NCBI GenBank assembly: GCA_016647705.1
Contig: CM028335.1
Coordinates: 34,486,212-34,550,211, forward strand
Source of the DNA: Eucommia ulmoides
Lineage: Eukaryota > Streptophyta > Magnoliopsida > Garryales > Eucommiaceae
DNA length: 64,000 nucleotides
Direction: 5' to 3'
The notes under the pieces are model-generated. The model made no database searches. It was not told the origin of the DNA and was given only the letters and a program-made list of their open reading frames with translations. This document shows positions 34,625 through 45,279 of the stretch, in pieces (position 1 is the first letter of the stretch; each line of letters opens with the position of its first letter). A program made the translations under genes and the position numbers.

Positions 34625-36086
34625 TGTTCGATGAGGTTTTTACACTCACGTATTGACTACTCGCAAGTGCACGAGGTTAAGTTTTAGTATAATGGATCTT
34701 TAAGATTGGATATCGTTCCACTGGGAAAGTGTTTGAATAATTGAATAACACAATTTGGATAGTCTTATATTATCCCAATGGTTCAAGAATTATTTAAAAT
34801 TAAACTAATAAAAACTAAGTTAAACTACAATTAGTGGGTTAATCCTAACTAAGTTCATTACCTAGGGATTGATTTCATTCAATTAATACATGTTTGACTT
34901 CGTTTAGTTAACAATAACGATGCTTATCCTATCCAACAATATCGGTATCGTAAACTCATTCACTCCCTCTCCCGAATGTTTAGTGAATGAATACATGACT
35001 TCGTGTTGACGCCGAAGTCCCCTCGAACGTATTTTCGAACACATAGTCACGTGAATCTTGACCCAACCTCATGGATTGTACACTCTCCAACTCCCTCCCG
35101 GGTTATTGGATTGTCGCGTTGTCTTTACCCTAGTCCAAATCCGGGGTTACCTCTCCCGAGTGTCAAATCCCATATTCTCAAAACCAACCCTAATACCTTA
35201 ACAAGCATATTAAAATTGTAATAGAGCGATAACAACAATCGGATTTAGATAAACAACCGTTAAAGAAATTTATATTCCATCAAACTAGTATATACATGAG
35301 TTACAACAATTTCTAGCTAATATTTATTTAATCTACCATGATCTTGGCCATTGAAATATTAAACCAATAGGGATTCATCATGATTCACAATAAAACATTA
35401 AGTTACAAAGAGATAAACAAAGGAAGAAAGATCAAATCTTAAAGTGGAGTGGTCCACTATTGCCAAAGATCGATCTGCTAGTGTTTCCTCTTCTCCGAAT
35501 GATGAATCTTCTCTTTGAGCTCTTCAAGAATGGCCAAGGATCACCTCCTAATGTTAGGGATGTTCAAGAGGCTTTTTTGTAAGTGGGAGAACAAGTTTTA
35601 TAGGTGTAAGGGTCCAAAAATATCTGAAAATATCAGAAAATATCTTAATTCTGTACAGAGCTGACCGCCGCAGTAATGGGGTTCACTGCTACAATGGTGG
35701 GTTTGTTGGCTGGCTCCTAAACTCTCTGATCTTTCACCGCCGCAGTGGTGGATATCACTACTGCGGCGGTGAAATAGGCTCCAACTCTCTGCACTTTCAC
35801 CACCTCGGCGATGGCCAGACCGCCTAGGCGGTGGGACTCGTTCATTTTCAGCATCTCCCAGCATTCTCACTGCCGCGGTAGTGGCCTGACCGCTGCGGCG
35901 GTAGGTCTGCTGCTCTTGAAACCTTGCTTCTTCACAATTTTCCTACCGTTTTGCTCGTTTATCACTTGTTTACGTCTCTACACCTGAATTACATAAAAAC
36001 TAACAAAAAAGCAATTAAATATTACTAATACACTTGAAAACTACCAAATTCGGCTTAGAAGTAGATAGGTATATTTCAACCTATCA
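34625..36086 (-). repeat. 5' LTR of the 28800-36086 element
   Basis: A 1462-bp LTR. A cluster of CACCGCCGCGGCGGTG-type motifs lies at 35660-35915, including CACCGCCGCAGTGGTGG, CACTACTGCGGCGGTGAA, ACCGCCTAGGCGGTGG, CACTGCCGCGGTAGTGG and GACCGCTGCGGCGGTAGG. A TATA box CCTATAAAA (35604-35596, minus strand) follows about 60 bp downstream in element orientation. Confidence 0.82.
35596..35604 (-). promoter_or_regulatory. LTR TATA box
   Basis: CCTATAAAA on the minus strand. The same box is CCTATAAAA in the solo LTR (48798-48790) and GTATAAAA in the sister LTR (29779-29772). Confidence 0.6.
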
Positions 36087-36389
36087 ATATGCTTAACATC
36101 CTAGATAAAACGATCATGTGGCACACACTATGGATAATATTTTATGTGTATCATCTCTTAAATATGATAGATCCTTATGTGATAATATTATTAATGATTC
36201 TTGTGGTATTAGTGGCAGTGATGAAAATGATGATAATTCATCCCTATTGGGTGGATCTGTGGGCTAACACTAATTTAGTATTTTATATTTTATTTTAATT
36301 TAGTATTTTGTGTGTTTTTAATCATAATATTTATGTGGATCACTTGATAAATGAATGAGGATGCAAAAGTGTCAGAATTAATCCTATTC

Positions 36390-36540
36390 GATTGACCGAC
36401 AAGATGATCGGTTGACCAAAAAAGTGATGTGACATTTTAAATAGTCAAGTGTTATGATAGCCAGTCGACTGCCCTATATAATGGCCAGTCGACCGAATGT
36501 CGGCAATATATGCTTGTGAACCTAGGGTTTTTCCTCATTT
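36390..36540 (+). promoter_or_regulatory. Promoter-like segment: TATA box between two GTCGAC palindromes
   Basis: CTATATAAT (36474-36482) is flanked by CCAGTCGACTG (36461-36471) and CCAGTCGACCG (36485-36495), with GATCGGTTGACC and CGATTGACCGAC further upstream. The downstream text GAACCTAGGGTTTTTCC resembles a plant LTR leader. It may be the LTR remnant of a further element. Confidence 0.5.
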
Positions 36541-37084
36541 TTTTGGTTCATTCTCTATCTTCTCTGAGATTCAACCACTCAAAACACTTCATGTTCATTC
36601 TCACTTGATGATTTTTCCATAAATAGGCTATAGTTTTGTTGATTTGAAGGGTGTAAGTTTGATTTCAATACAAAAATCGTCGGAACTCCACAACTTTCTT
36701 TGAATCCCTCATTTTTGTTAAGATCTTGATATATTCTTCGTTCTTTCTTAATTTCACTCTTAGGGTTGTTAGAATTCTTGTCATCGTACTTGTAATTACC
36801 CATTATCTGTTAAAATAATATCTTTAGGGTTGCTTAGATTGTGTCTTTTCTTGTACTTTTTAAAATGGTTTAAAATCAAATGGCCAAGAAAATACAAAAC
36901 AAATCGGGCTATGATAACCAAAGGTTTTTAAGTAAAGAAAACCAAAGGAAGTTTTAAAGTGATTTTAACAATTGAAAGTGGAATGTGGTGGGCCAGTTGA
37001 TTTATAAGATTTAAGAAATAATGGTATTGATATCTTGACTAAATTAGGTGCCTTGAAATGGTGGTTTTTTTTTTTTTTTTTTGG

Positions 37085-38040
37085 TTTTTGTTTGAGATTA
37101 ATAAGTGGTTCTCTCATTGTGTAAAAATATTTTATAGTAATTTTTCCTATTTGGATGGTAGATTTTATTTAGTTGTGAATGGTGTCAACATTGAAAAGAC
37201 CTTAGATGAATTTGCTCCAATAATTAAGGTCCAAAGAGGCACTATTTTTTATAAAAAATAATGCCTATTGGATTACACAAAATTTCAATATGGGTTAAGC
37301 TCGTAGGGATCTAAATGTTGTCAATGCTAAGGATAGCTCATTGAGTCTTGTGAATTGTGTTTTACATTTTATAATCAAGTATTCAATTGCTCTTCGTAGC
37401 GATAATCGTGCCACGATTACGAATTTTGACACATTCATTCTTCATTCTATTGTCAATGGGTCCAAATTTGATGTTTCTTCCCTTATTATTGAGCACATGA
37501 AATACCTATTGGGGGGAAGGCATCTCATGTTTTACCGTATGGGGATGTTATAAAGCATATTCTTGAATTCTTTAAAGTTCTAGCAAATGAGAAGTGTTCT
37601 ACTTGCACTATGGCTAGCAATTCTTAGTTGAAGACAAATGCCATAATCTTCATATGGTATGAGCATGTAAGAAATCAATGGATTAAAAAAGGAGGAGGAG
37701 ATCAAGATGAGGAAGCTGAGAAAGGAGAAGAATGGGAAAATCTGGATGGAGTACACCAGAGGTTGAATTACCTCCAAATTCAGTTCGACAATTTTTAGCA
37801 GTATACCGAGATAGTTGATGGCCAACTCTATGGATTCAATGAACATATAGATGGTATGTCTATGCAAATGGGAAGAGTTTCGTAGTTAGTGGATCAAATC
37901 CAAGGGATGATGCAGAACTTTCAATCTACAATCCTTACACGCCTCTTGGAATGTCCGGACCATCAAGTTCATACTACGCTCCACCGCCTCTCGGTCCACC
38001 TGGTTCTTACTACCCTTTTCATGGCCATGGTCCTTATTGA
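37085..38040 (+). pseudogene. Putative plant transposon protein (PF20167-like) relic, second
   Basis: Frames at 37058-37261 and 37341-37553 show FYSNFSYLDGRFYLVVNGV, LVNCVLHFIIKYSIALRSDN and ITNFDTFILHSIVNGSKFDV. These resemble the plant transposon-protein domain (Y.N......V.G..V.F, then P......T.......L..I..G..I.....I). Downstream, an acidic segment rich in E/K (37690-37740) and a P/G/Y-rich stretch (37950-38030) are typical of the C-terminal tails. Broken in several places. Confidence 0.55.
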
Positions 38041-38619
38041 TTTATATTTTAAGGTTTTTAATATTTAAGAACAAGTTTCAAATAGTTTGGTCTGTAATAG
38101 TAAGTAGGTATTGGATGACTTTGATGAATAACTATAGTGTCCTTTAGTTAGCTAACTTCGAACCTAGTTAATTATAATCTCATTAATATCTCTCAAAGTG
38201 ATCCATATAAATATTTTCTAGTATCTCTTTCTCAATATAATTACCTTGTTATATATATGATTGAGTTGAATTCTTGTTGAATTCTTACCTAAAAATTAAA
38301 TTAGGTATATTTGTTCTTGATATAAGCCTTTTAGAAAAATATGAATTTTTTTGGTACTTCATGCTTTATATGGTTATAATTGTTATGTGTGTTGAAGGAA
38401 ATTTTAATCTCAAGATTTGATAAAAGAACAATATTTTAATTTTTTCATAAAACCTTTGGCAGAACATCAATTTTAAAAAATTATTCAGGGCTTGGGAATG
38501 TAAAGACACAATGATGTTTGTTTAGATTAAATTGATTGCATCACGAAAATTAATTTATGCATATCATTACGATGTTTTGATTTACCTTCCATACATTTTA
38601 AGATGATGAAGGGAGAGAT

Positions 38620-40395
38620 TGTTGGCCTAGACATTTTGATGAGCCAATTGTTGGCCTAGATATTTTGATGAGTCAATTAACAATAAGGTTTTGAGGAACT
38701 AATGTGTTTTTTGAGTATTTCAGATTTTAATTCGGGTTCTTGAATGAGAAAACTCTATGAAGAAGAATGATAATGATCGAGATGGTTACAATGAAGAAAT
38801 TGACGAATTTTTGGGCAAGAACAATTTTTTTGAATTTCTAGGTATACAATTCAATTCTTCTTAAACACTTAATGCAACCCGATTAGGATCACATATAACA
38901 CTTAAAATTATCATGTAATATTTTTGAAGTGGTCAAAAGTGATAAGTATAAGAAAATAAATGATTTTCCTAAGTCCTTGATCAAGAAAATATTTTTAAAA
39001 TTAGAAAAAATGATTTCTTGGTCTGGACAGTCGATCACCCAATAGGTTGGTCAACCGTTTGATTAAGAATGGTGGTTTTCAGGGTTTTAGGCTATCTAGT
39101 CAACCGTTAGGTTGAACGGTTGTTTCAGAGCCTAAAATGGTTGACTGCCCAGTCGATCGACTTGTGTTTAACAGCTAAGAAATCTATCCGTGGAAAGGCG
39201 ATCACGTCGATTGACTAGGTAAAATTCAGTTTTTTACCAGAACCATTTTTGAAGATCTTCCACCCATATTTCAAGTATTTGTACCTTAAGAAATATTACT
39301 TTAATCGATTTTGACTGGTTTTCAAAGATATATCATATATTTTGAAGATTTTTTTGTGCTATATATTTCTTGATTTGGTGATTTATACTTGATGAAATTA
39401 TTTCTATTTTTTAATTGGCTTAGTTCAAATTATTTTTGGGACTAAATTTGGAGTTTTAAATTTATAATTTTTGTTAAATATAACCATTATAAATCTATTT
39501 TTTGTATGGATTTTATATGCACTATTTTTTTTTTATATATATCTTTTGTAAACTAGCCGGTATAGGCTAGTTTTAACATCTATTCATCTAGACTTGCGAA
39601 ATTCATTTGAAATCGATCAAGAATACATATCAAATCAATATTTTTTTTAAGAGAAAGTTGATATTTTCCCAAAATATTTTTGACATAAATGTTTTAAGAA
39701 ATTTTTGATCAAGGCTATCTCTACCAAAACTCCAAGTGTGATTCTACGTTGCTACTTTATACATATTTTTTAAGGAAATCCCGGTGAGATCACTCTATTT
39801 ACTTTTTCTTGCTCAAATTGGTTGTGTTATATGTGATTCATATATATTTTGAGGATTTGAACTTGTTATTCTTGTGATCGAAAATAATTTTTATTACTAA
39901 ATACATTGAAAATCTAATTGCAAATATATCTATGCTTTAATTTCTGTAAATTGGATTTAGTATCTCATACAATTCTATCACTTGCCTATCGGGACATTAA
40001 TTGAGAGTAATTTTGAATTAAGATGGTAGAAATTCTTATGAGAAGAAACTTGTATTATTTTTTATATTAGTGAGTTGCTGCTTAAACCTAAACGTATCTT
40101 GTTTAAGTGAGAATGAATTAGGCATAAAGCTAATCAAGGTTAATCTTGCTTCTAGAAAAAAAAATAAAAAAAAAAATTAATCTTTAGCTTAGGAAAAAAA
40201 TAGGTTTGATTTAGAGTCTGAAAAAAGAATTAGGTTAATTCTGCGCTTGTGAAAGGAATTGTAAAAGTTTGGTTCCTACCTGAGAAATGCATCAAGAGTT
40301 AGTGGATTGCGAATTTTCAGCTGGAGCTAAATGGAGAAGATACAGGCAAGAGTAGCTTGTTGAACCTCCATAAATCTCCGTGTTTCAATTCTAAA
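38620..40395 (+). repeat. 3' S-type LTR, 3' end missing
   Basis: Starts TGTTGGCCTAGACATTTTG; its first 29 bp are duplicated in tandem (38620-38648 and 38649-38677). It carries the GGTCGACC-type cluster at 39025-39225 and the same mid-section landmarks as 21395-23416. Recognisable similarity stops at about 40395, before the usual CCAACA end. Confidence 0.75.
39025..39225 (+). repeat. GGTCGACC-type cluster of 3' S-type LTR
   Basis: Contains CAGTCGATCACCC, TTGGTCAACCGTTTG, CTAGTCAACCGTTAGG, TGGTTGACTGCCC, CAGTCGATCGACTTG and CACGTCGATTGACTAG. Symmetric but worn. Confidence 0.7.
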
Positions 40396-41339
40396 TTTTA
40401 TCCATTTTCAAACCTATATTGTTACAAGTCACTTATAATATGAACTTGGATACATATACATTAATTTGGTACAGGTTTTGCAAATTAAATTTTGGATCTT
40501 GGGTATCAATTTTAAAAATGTTCTTTCCTCTTTGAAACCTTCTCACTTCAGTCGTAAACTTTAGGGATTGGATGATCCCCATGATTCGATCAGAATGAGC
40601 CTGGTTTAGCTTACAATGTACATGAGTTTAGGGATGATTGAACTCTTTGAAACATTCCAATTCGATCTTGAATCGGATCAAATCGAAAGAACTCTTTTTG
40701 GGACATATTTAGTGCAATAACTTTTTCCAGCCTTGTCCTTCATAAATTGGCCATCCTTTTCATTATTTGAATAACACATTTTGTGTATCAAAGATACAAG
40801 AATTTATAAATAACATTTTATATAAAAACACTTGAGAAATCATTAGAAAGATCTATTGTTCTTTACAAAAAAATCTGAGTAATAGAAACTTCATCGATAT
40901 ACATTCTTCATCCCTGTAATTTTCCCCAATTGGACTGAGATCTACATTTCCTAGTCGGTGTTGTGCTTATTGATTTCATTGTCTTTCAAATCCTGGCAGA
41001 TTTGTTCTAAATTTCCTTGTGCTTTATATTGTTATTATTTCATTTAGCAAAATAGACTAGATCTGGAAATTGGACTTAGATATGAATCTATTTGATCTTT
41101 TGTGTGATGATTTTGATTTATTATTTGTAAAGCATTGCATTGGCAGCTTATATGTTTATTTGGTATGGTGAGAATCATATTCCATTAGTTTTGATCACTC
41201 AAAATATGAGATTTGTCAAACTGATTTTACCTGGTCTTTAAACCATTTTGGATAACTTTTTGAAGTAAAATCATTTTACAGATCACATATTTAGATATGT
41301 AATTTATTTATTGAAAATTGAATATCTTTATGAAGAATT
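40396..41339. other. Unassigned AT-rich stretch
   Basis: About 940 bp between the truncated LTR and the gag relic. It lacks a gene-length frame and any motif I recognise. It may be leader or N-terminal gag of the following Copia element, too diverged to assign. Confidence 0.4.
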
Positions 41340-41970
41340 TACAGAGTCATAGAGGATTGATCGAACTTATCGAATACGACTTGATTTATTGGAAAACTCA
41401 CCAGAAATTTCAAGAGGATGACCTAACAAACATTTCAAGAGAGAAATAACTTCAATATAAATAATATTAAATGTTTTAACGGCCATAAAAATGGATATGT
41501 TCAAGCCGATTGTCCTAAGACAAAGAAGGAGAATAAACGAAAGGAAATAAAAAAAGTGACAAAGGGGAAGAATAAATCCATGAAAACTACATCGGACTAT
41601 TCAGATTCAAGTAGTTCCAAAACATCCGACAGTGATGATACATCAATACTTGCCCTAATGGCCGTTGGGGATGAGGTATGTAAATGTTCTAGTACGTGTC
41701 TTTTGAAATTTGATGAGTTGTTTAATATATATCAAGAATTATTAAATGATTATAAAATTTAATGGTCAAAGATAAATGCCCTAAAAAGTACCATTAATAC
41801 ATTAAACAAGCAAGTTCAAAAAATTGAAGCCGAAAACATATCTCCAAAAAATTAGATTTCAAAACTTGTCACATCAAATTCGGAAAAGGAAAACAATGGT
41901 TTAAAATCCAAGATTATGGATTTTAATTCTATTATGCTAAAATTTACAAGTGTGAGTGATGAGGAGAAAA
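41340..41970 (+). pseudogene. SIRE-like Copia gag relic with zinc knuckle
   Basis: A knuckle-like CFNGHKNGYVQADCP lies near 41470-41515, where the family pattern is C..C...GH....C. A lysine-rich stretch (TKKENKRKEIKKVTKGKN) follows, then a serine/aspartate-rich segment and ALMAVGDEV. This order is typical of the end of SIRE-type gag, where the particle protein binds RNA. The frame is broken. The sequence stops at the Tat LTR start (41971), and Copia pol sequence resumes only at about 50074, missing protease and the first part of integrase. Confidence 0.78.
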
Positions 41971-42575
41971 TGAGCCGGAAGACACTAGGGCGCCACATGT
42001 CTTCGAACACGCTACCGGTTCGAGATTCCTAGAACTGACCGGTTGGAAAGGCCCCTCCATATATATGCTTTGGGTCACTACACCCTCCTGGGTCTCCATA
42101 TCCGTTTTGGATCTCCACACTTATCTCGGGTCATTACTCCTAGGGCATAAGTGCCTTCATGCTTCTATTCCAAAGGTAGTCAGAGCCACCTCTCTTGTAA
42201 AGGAAAGCACCGTTACCATAACGGTTCTGCGATCTTTGCCTATCATCCCATCTCTAAGTTCTGAGCTACTTACAGTATGGGTATCTAGAGAATTAAGGAA
42301 GACTTGCCAAATGGATCTTCTCCACTTCCTATATAAAGGTCAAAACCCTAGATTTATGAGGTATGCAATGTTGTATGCATTTTACTATACTACATTACCT
42401 TCCTCTCAGAAACCTGTACAGATTCTGACACCGAATGTGCAACGTCGGCAGGCCCACCTGCAATGCACAGTTTTGCAGGAACCAATTCGAGAGAAAGTGA
42501 GATAATCATTGCCGTCGATCACCTCCCTAGTCTCAGAAGCCGACGTATCTGGTGATCTACTTTCAGACGTAATCA
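41971..42575 (+). repeat. 5' LTR of Tat element
   Basis: 605 bp from TGAGCCGGAAG to GACGTAATCA. It shares end blocks with the reverse Tat LTR at 4990-5632. A 146-residue open frame (42065-42505) inside it is not a gene. The start could instead be TGTGAGTGATG at 41951. Confidence 0.65.
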
Positions 42576-42578
42576 GAT

Positions 42579-42596
42579 TGGCGTTGTTTGTGGGAA
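42579..42596 (+). other. Primer binding site of Tat element
   Basis: TGGCGTTGTTTGTGGGAA, three bases after the LTR end. Compare TGGCACCGTTTGTGGGAA in the fragment at 4986-4969. Confidence 0.75.
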
Positions 42597-42839
42597 CAAC
42601 TCACTGTTGTTCTTACGCTCTCAGTTGAATGGTCTCTTTGAGATCGAGACTCATGACTAATGACAATGAAAGCTCAAGGTAGCAAACTCACCCGATTGCC
42701 CCCGTGAATGGTCCCCCAAGAGAATCACCGGTGCTCTTGGGGGAGATAATGAGAGAATTCCAAAATCTCTCTTTGAACTTTTGGAGTCACGTCGAGCAGA
42801 TGTGTCCCCAGACGAAGAATACATGTTTAAAGTCTTTAA

Positions 42840-43220
42840 GAAGCCACCCACAGCAGAGAAGATGATTGTCTTTATCGACAAAAATCTCCATGGGGTATAC
42901 ACACCCCACGATAATGCTCTAGTGATTAACATGTACATCACCAACTATAATGTGGGACGCGTACTCGTCGATAGCGACAACTCAATAGAGATCTTCTACC
43001 TAGTAGCCTTCGACTGAATGGGAATTGACCAAGAATGACCGAAGTCAATGATAACCCCTCTAGTCAGATGTGAAGTAGAAACTATCAAGCCCTACTAGTG
43101 GATTAGGTTTCAAATTACAATAGGCAAGGAGCCAAGGCATGTGACTTTCGACACATGGTTCATTGTAGTGGACTGTTCGTCGGCCTACAATGCCATCATT
43201 GGAAGACCATGACTCAATGC
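42840..43220 (+). pseudogene. Tat protease relic
   Basis: Shows TPHDNALVINMYITNYNVGR, RVLVDSDNSIEIFYLVAF and IVVDCSSAYNAIIGRP. These correspond to the aspartic protease region of Tat elements (family: PH.DALVI...I.N..V.RVL.D.GSS..ILF, and VVD.PS.YNAIIGRP). Broken. Confidence 0.8.
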
Positions 43221-43399
43221 TTTGAGAGCCATCACCTCAACATACCACCTCATTCTAAGTTCCCCATGAAGAATAGCATGGGCAAAAGTGCATGGAAGCT
43301 AGAAGGTGGCTCGAGAATGCATCATGGCCGGGATAAACTCTCGAAGCACCATCCGCCGAATAGTAATCAAGGCGCTAGGGGACTGACAAAGACTTTTTA

Positions 43400-44300
43400 C
43401 CCATGGACATTGCCGAGCACCCTAGAATAGGGGACATACTAGACCCCTGGGTTGAGCAGCCGAGTAAGCCATGGCCCTATCTCAACGAAAAACTGGAGGA
43501 TATCCGAATCCATTCGACAGAGTTGGACCGAATGGTCCAGATTAGAAGAGCCCTGGCTAGGGGCATGAGGAATCAATTGGTTGAGCTCCTCAGAGCTAAC
43601 CAGGACGTGTTCACTTGGTCGCATGCGAATTTTCCTGGGGCATATTTGAACATCACTATGCACCAACTGCCCATGGACTGGATCTACTCGCCTATCCAAC
43701 AAAAGAAGCAAAAGTTTAGACCAGAGATGGAAGCAGTGATCTAAGAGGAAATAAAAAATCTCTTGGACACTAGCACCAATGAGGAAATCAACTTTCCCCT
43801 CTAGTTGGCTAATGTTGTCCAGGTCAAGAAGAAGACAGAAAAGTAGCACATGTGTGTGGACTTCACCGACCAGAACAAGGCATGCCCCAATGACTGCTTC
43901 CCTTTCCTGAAGATTGATGTGATCGTGGACACTACAACCATATACTAGTCACTCAACTTTCTTGAGGCATTCTCCGGGTACAACCAGATCAGAATGTACC
44001 AGCCTGACAAAGAAAAACATTTATCACCAACAAAGGTCTGTACTGTAACAGAGTCATTCTCTTTGGCCTGAAGAATGCTACAGCCAACTACTAAAGGTTA
44101 GTAAACAAGATGTTCACCGAACTACTTGGAAGCACCATAGAGGTATACATCGACGACATGCTTGTCAAAAGTATGAATGGCGAGGAACACCTCGCCAACC
44201 TGTAAGAATACTTCAACGCACTCAAGAAGCACCAGATGAAGTTGAACCCGAGTAAGTGCGTCTTCGGAGTAGCTACCTTGAACCCTAAAAAAGTGTTTGG
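43400..44300 (+). pseudogene. Tat reverse transcriptase relic
   Basis: Contains the pre-RT segment LVELLRANQDVFTWSHAN, then CVDFTDQNKACPNDCFPF and the active-site box YIDDMLVKS, followed by NPSKCVFGV. These are all landmarks of the Gypsy/Tat enzyme that copies element RNA into DNA. Broken. Confidence 0.85.
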
Positions 44301-44740
44301 AATAGATTGATGAATATGAAGCCGCTTTCCAGACACTGAAGAAATACATCTTAGATCCCCCGGTACTCATCACCCCAAAGCTAGGATAGAAGATGATCAT
44401 TTATTTGGACACTTCGACCACTGTTGTGAGCTCGACCCTAGTAATCGAAGAGCGTAGGGTCTAGAAGCCCATGTATTACATCATTTATACACTAATCAGA
44501 GCAGAATACCACTACCCCCTTGAGTTGATTGCATATACACTAATAATATCTGCCAGAAAGCTCTAACACTATTTCCAAGCCATCTGATGGTGGTGCTCAC
44601 CAACCAACCCTTGAGGGTTATTTTGCATCGACTAAAGACTTGCAGATGACTGTTGAAGTAGTCCATCAAACTAGAGAATTCTATATCGAATAACTTTGAC
44701 GAGTAATCATCGAAAGCTAGGCATTGGATGATTTTATGTC
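44300..44740 (+). pseudogene. Tat RNase H relic (first, Gypsy type)
   Basis: Pieces such as AAFQTLKKYILDPPVLITPK, MIIYLDTSTTVVSSTLV and AEYHYPLELIAYTL match the RNase H that follows the reverse transcriptase in Gypsy elements (family: F..LK..L..PP.L, LYL..S..AVS..L, E..Y...EK..LAL). Broken. Confidence 0.75.
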
Positions 44741-44829
44741 AGAGTTCACCTTCCCAGAAGGACTAATCCCCAGAAGCAGAGACAACACATGTTACCTAGA
44801 TTAACGTTCGGCCAAATGTTAGACAACGC

Positions 44830-45200
44830 ATATGGACGGATCTTCAAACTACAATGGCTCGGGGGTCAGAGTTGTGATCCACACTCCCAAAAATGACATC
44901 CTAGAATATACGCTAAGGCTCAAATTTAAAGCTAAGAACAACGAGCCCGAATATGAAGCACTGATATCCTCCCTAAGAAAAGATCTTGGCACCATCGAAG
45001 CTGAAATGCTCTGTGACTCCCTTTTGATAGAAAATTAAATCAATGGGGAGTACGCCACTATAGAGTCCAAAATAGTGCAGTACCTGAGCAAAGCCATGCT
45101 CTTGCTATAAGGGTTCAAAAAGGTCACTATTACGAGATGCCGAGAAAAGAGAACAAACAAGCTTATTCATTGGCTAGATTAGCTTCTGCCTTTAATTCTA
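44830..45200 (+). pseudogene. Tat second (archaeal-type) RNase H relic
   Basis: Starts MDGSSNYNGSGVRVVIHTP and continues with LRLKFKAKNNEPEYEALISS. The DGSSN..GSG...V...P and A.NNE.EYEAL patterns are those of the second RNase H found only in the Tat/Ogre lineage of plant Gypsy elements. This gives the firmest lineage call for the element. Confidence 0.85.
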
Positions 45201-45279
45201 TGAGATACCAAAATATCATAGTCGAAAGCATCCTATAGCCCAGCTACAACGAACCTGAAAAAGAGGTAGACATAATAAC

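Larger units (their letters stand above)
28800..36086 (-). mobile_element. Athila-like element with transposon-protein ORF, perfect ATATG duplication
   Basis: Complete boundaries: LTRs at 34625-36086 (5', 1462 bp) and 28800-30212 (3', 1413 bp), flanked by ATATG at 28795-28799 and 36087-36091. In element orientation each LTR starts TGATAGGTTGAAATATACC; the 5' copy ends CATCGAACA and the 3' copy CATCGTACA. A primer binding site is at 34618-34601 and a polypurine tract beside 30213. The 4.4-kb interior has a broken frame resembling the plant 'putative plant transposon protein' domain, but no recognisable reverse transcriptase or integrase. The perfect duplication and similar LTRs suggest it is one of the younger insertions. 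The coding part is broken. Confidence 0.85.
36092..38619 (+). mobile_element. Internal remnant of the S-type Copia-bounded element
   Basis: Continues the sequence broken by the ATATG insertion. It has no protease, integrase or reverse transcriptase. Its contents are a promoter-like segment at 36390-36540, a transposon-protein-like frame at about 37085-37560, and an acidic/proline-rich stretch to 38040. An AT-rich tail of about 580 bp then leads to the purine tract at 38608. Confidence 0.6.
21395..40395 (+). mobile_element. S-type Copia element carrying two nested Athila-like elements
   Basis: The 5' LTR is 21395-23416 plus 28657-28768. A primer binding site follows at 28771-28785, the internal remnant is 36092-38619, a purine tract (GAAGGGAGAGA) lies at 38608-38618, and the 3' LTR runs from 38620 to about 40395, with its last 250-350 bp missing. 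Internal DNA without the nested elements is only about 2.5 kb and has no pol, so the element was probably non-autonomous. The nested elements are 23417-28651 (in the 5' LTR) and 28800-36086 (after the primer binding site). Confidence 0.75.

Noticed and set aside
42065-42505. 146-residue open frame
   Set aside because: It lies inside the Tat 5' LTR and its right end overlaps blocks shared with the non-coding reverse Tat LTR at 4990-5632.
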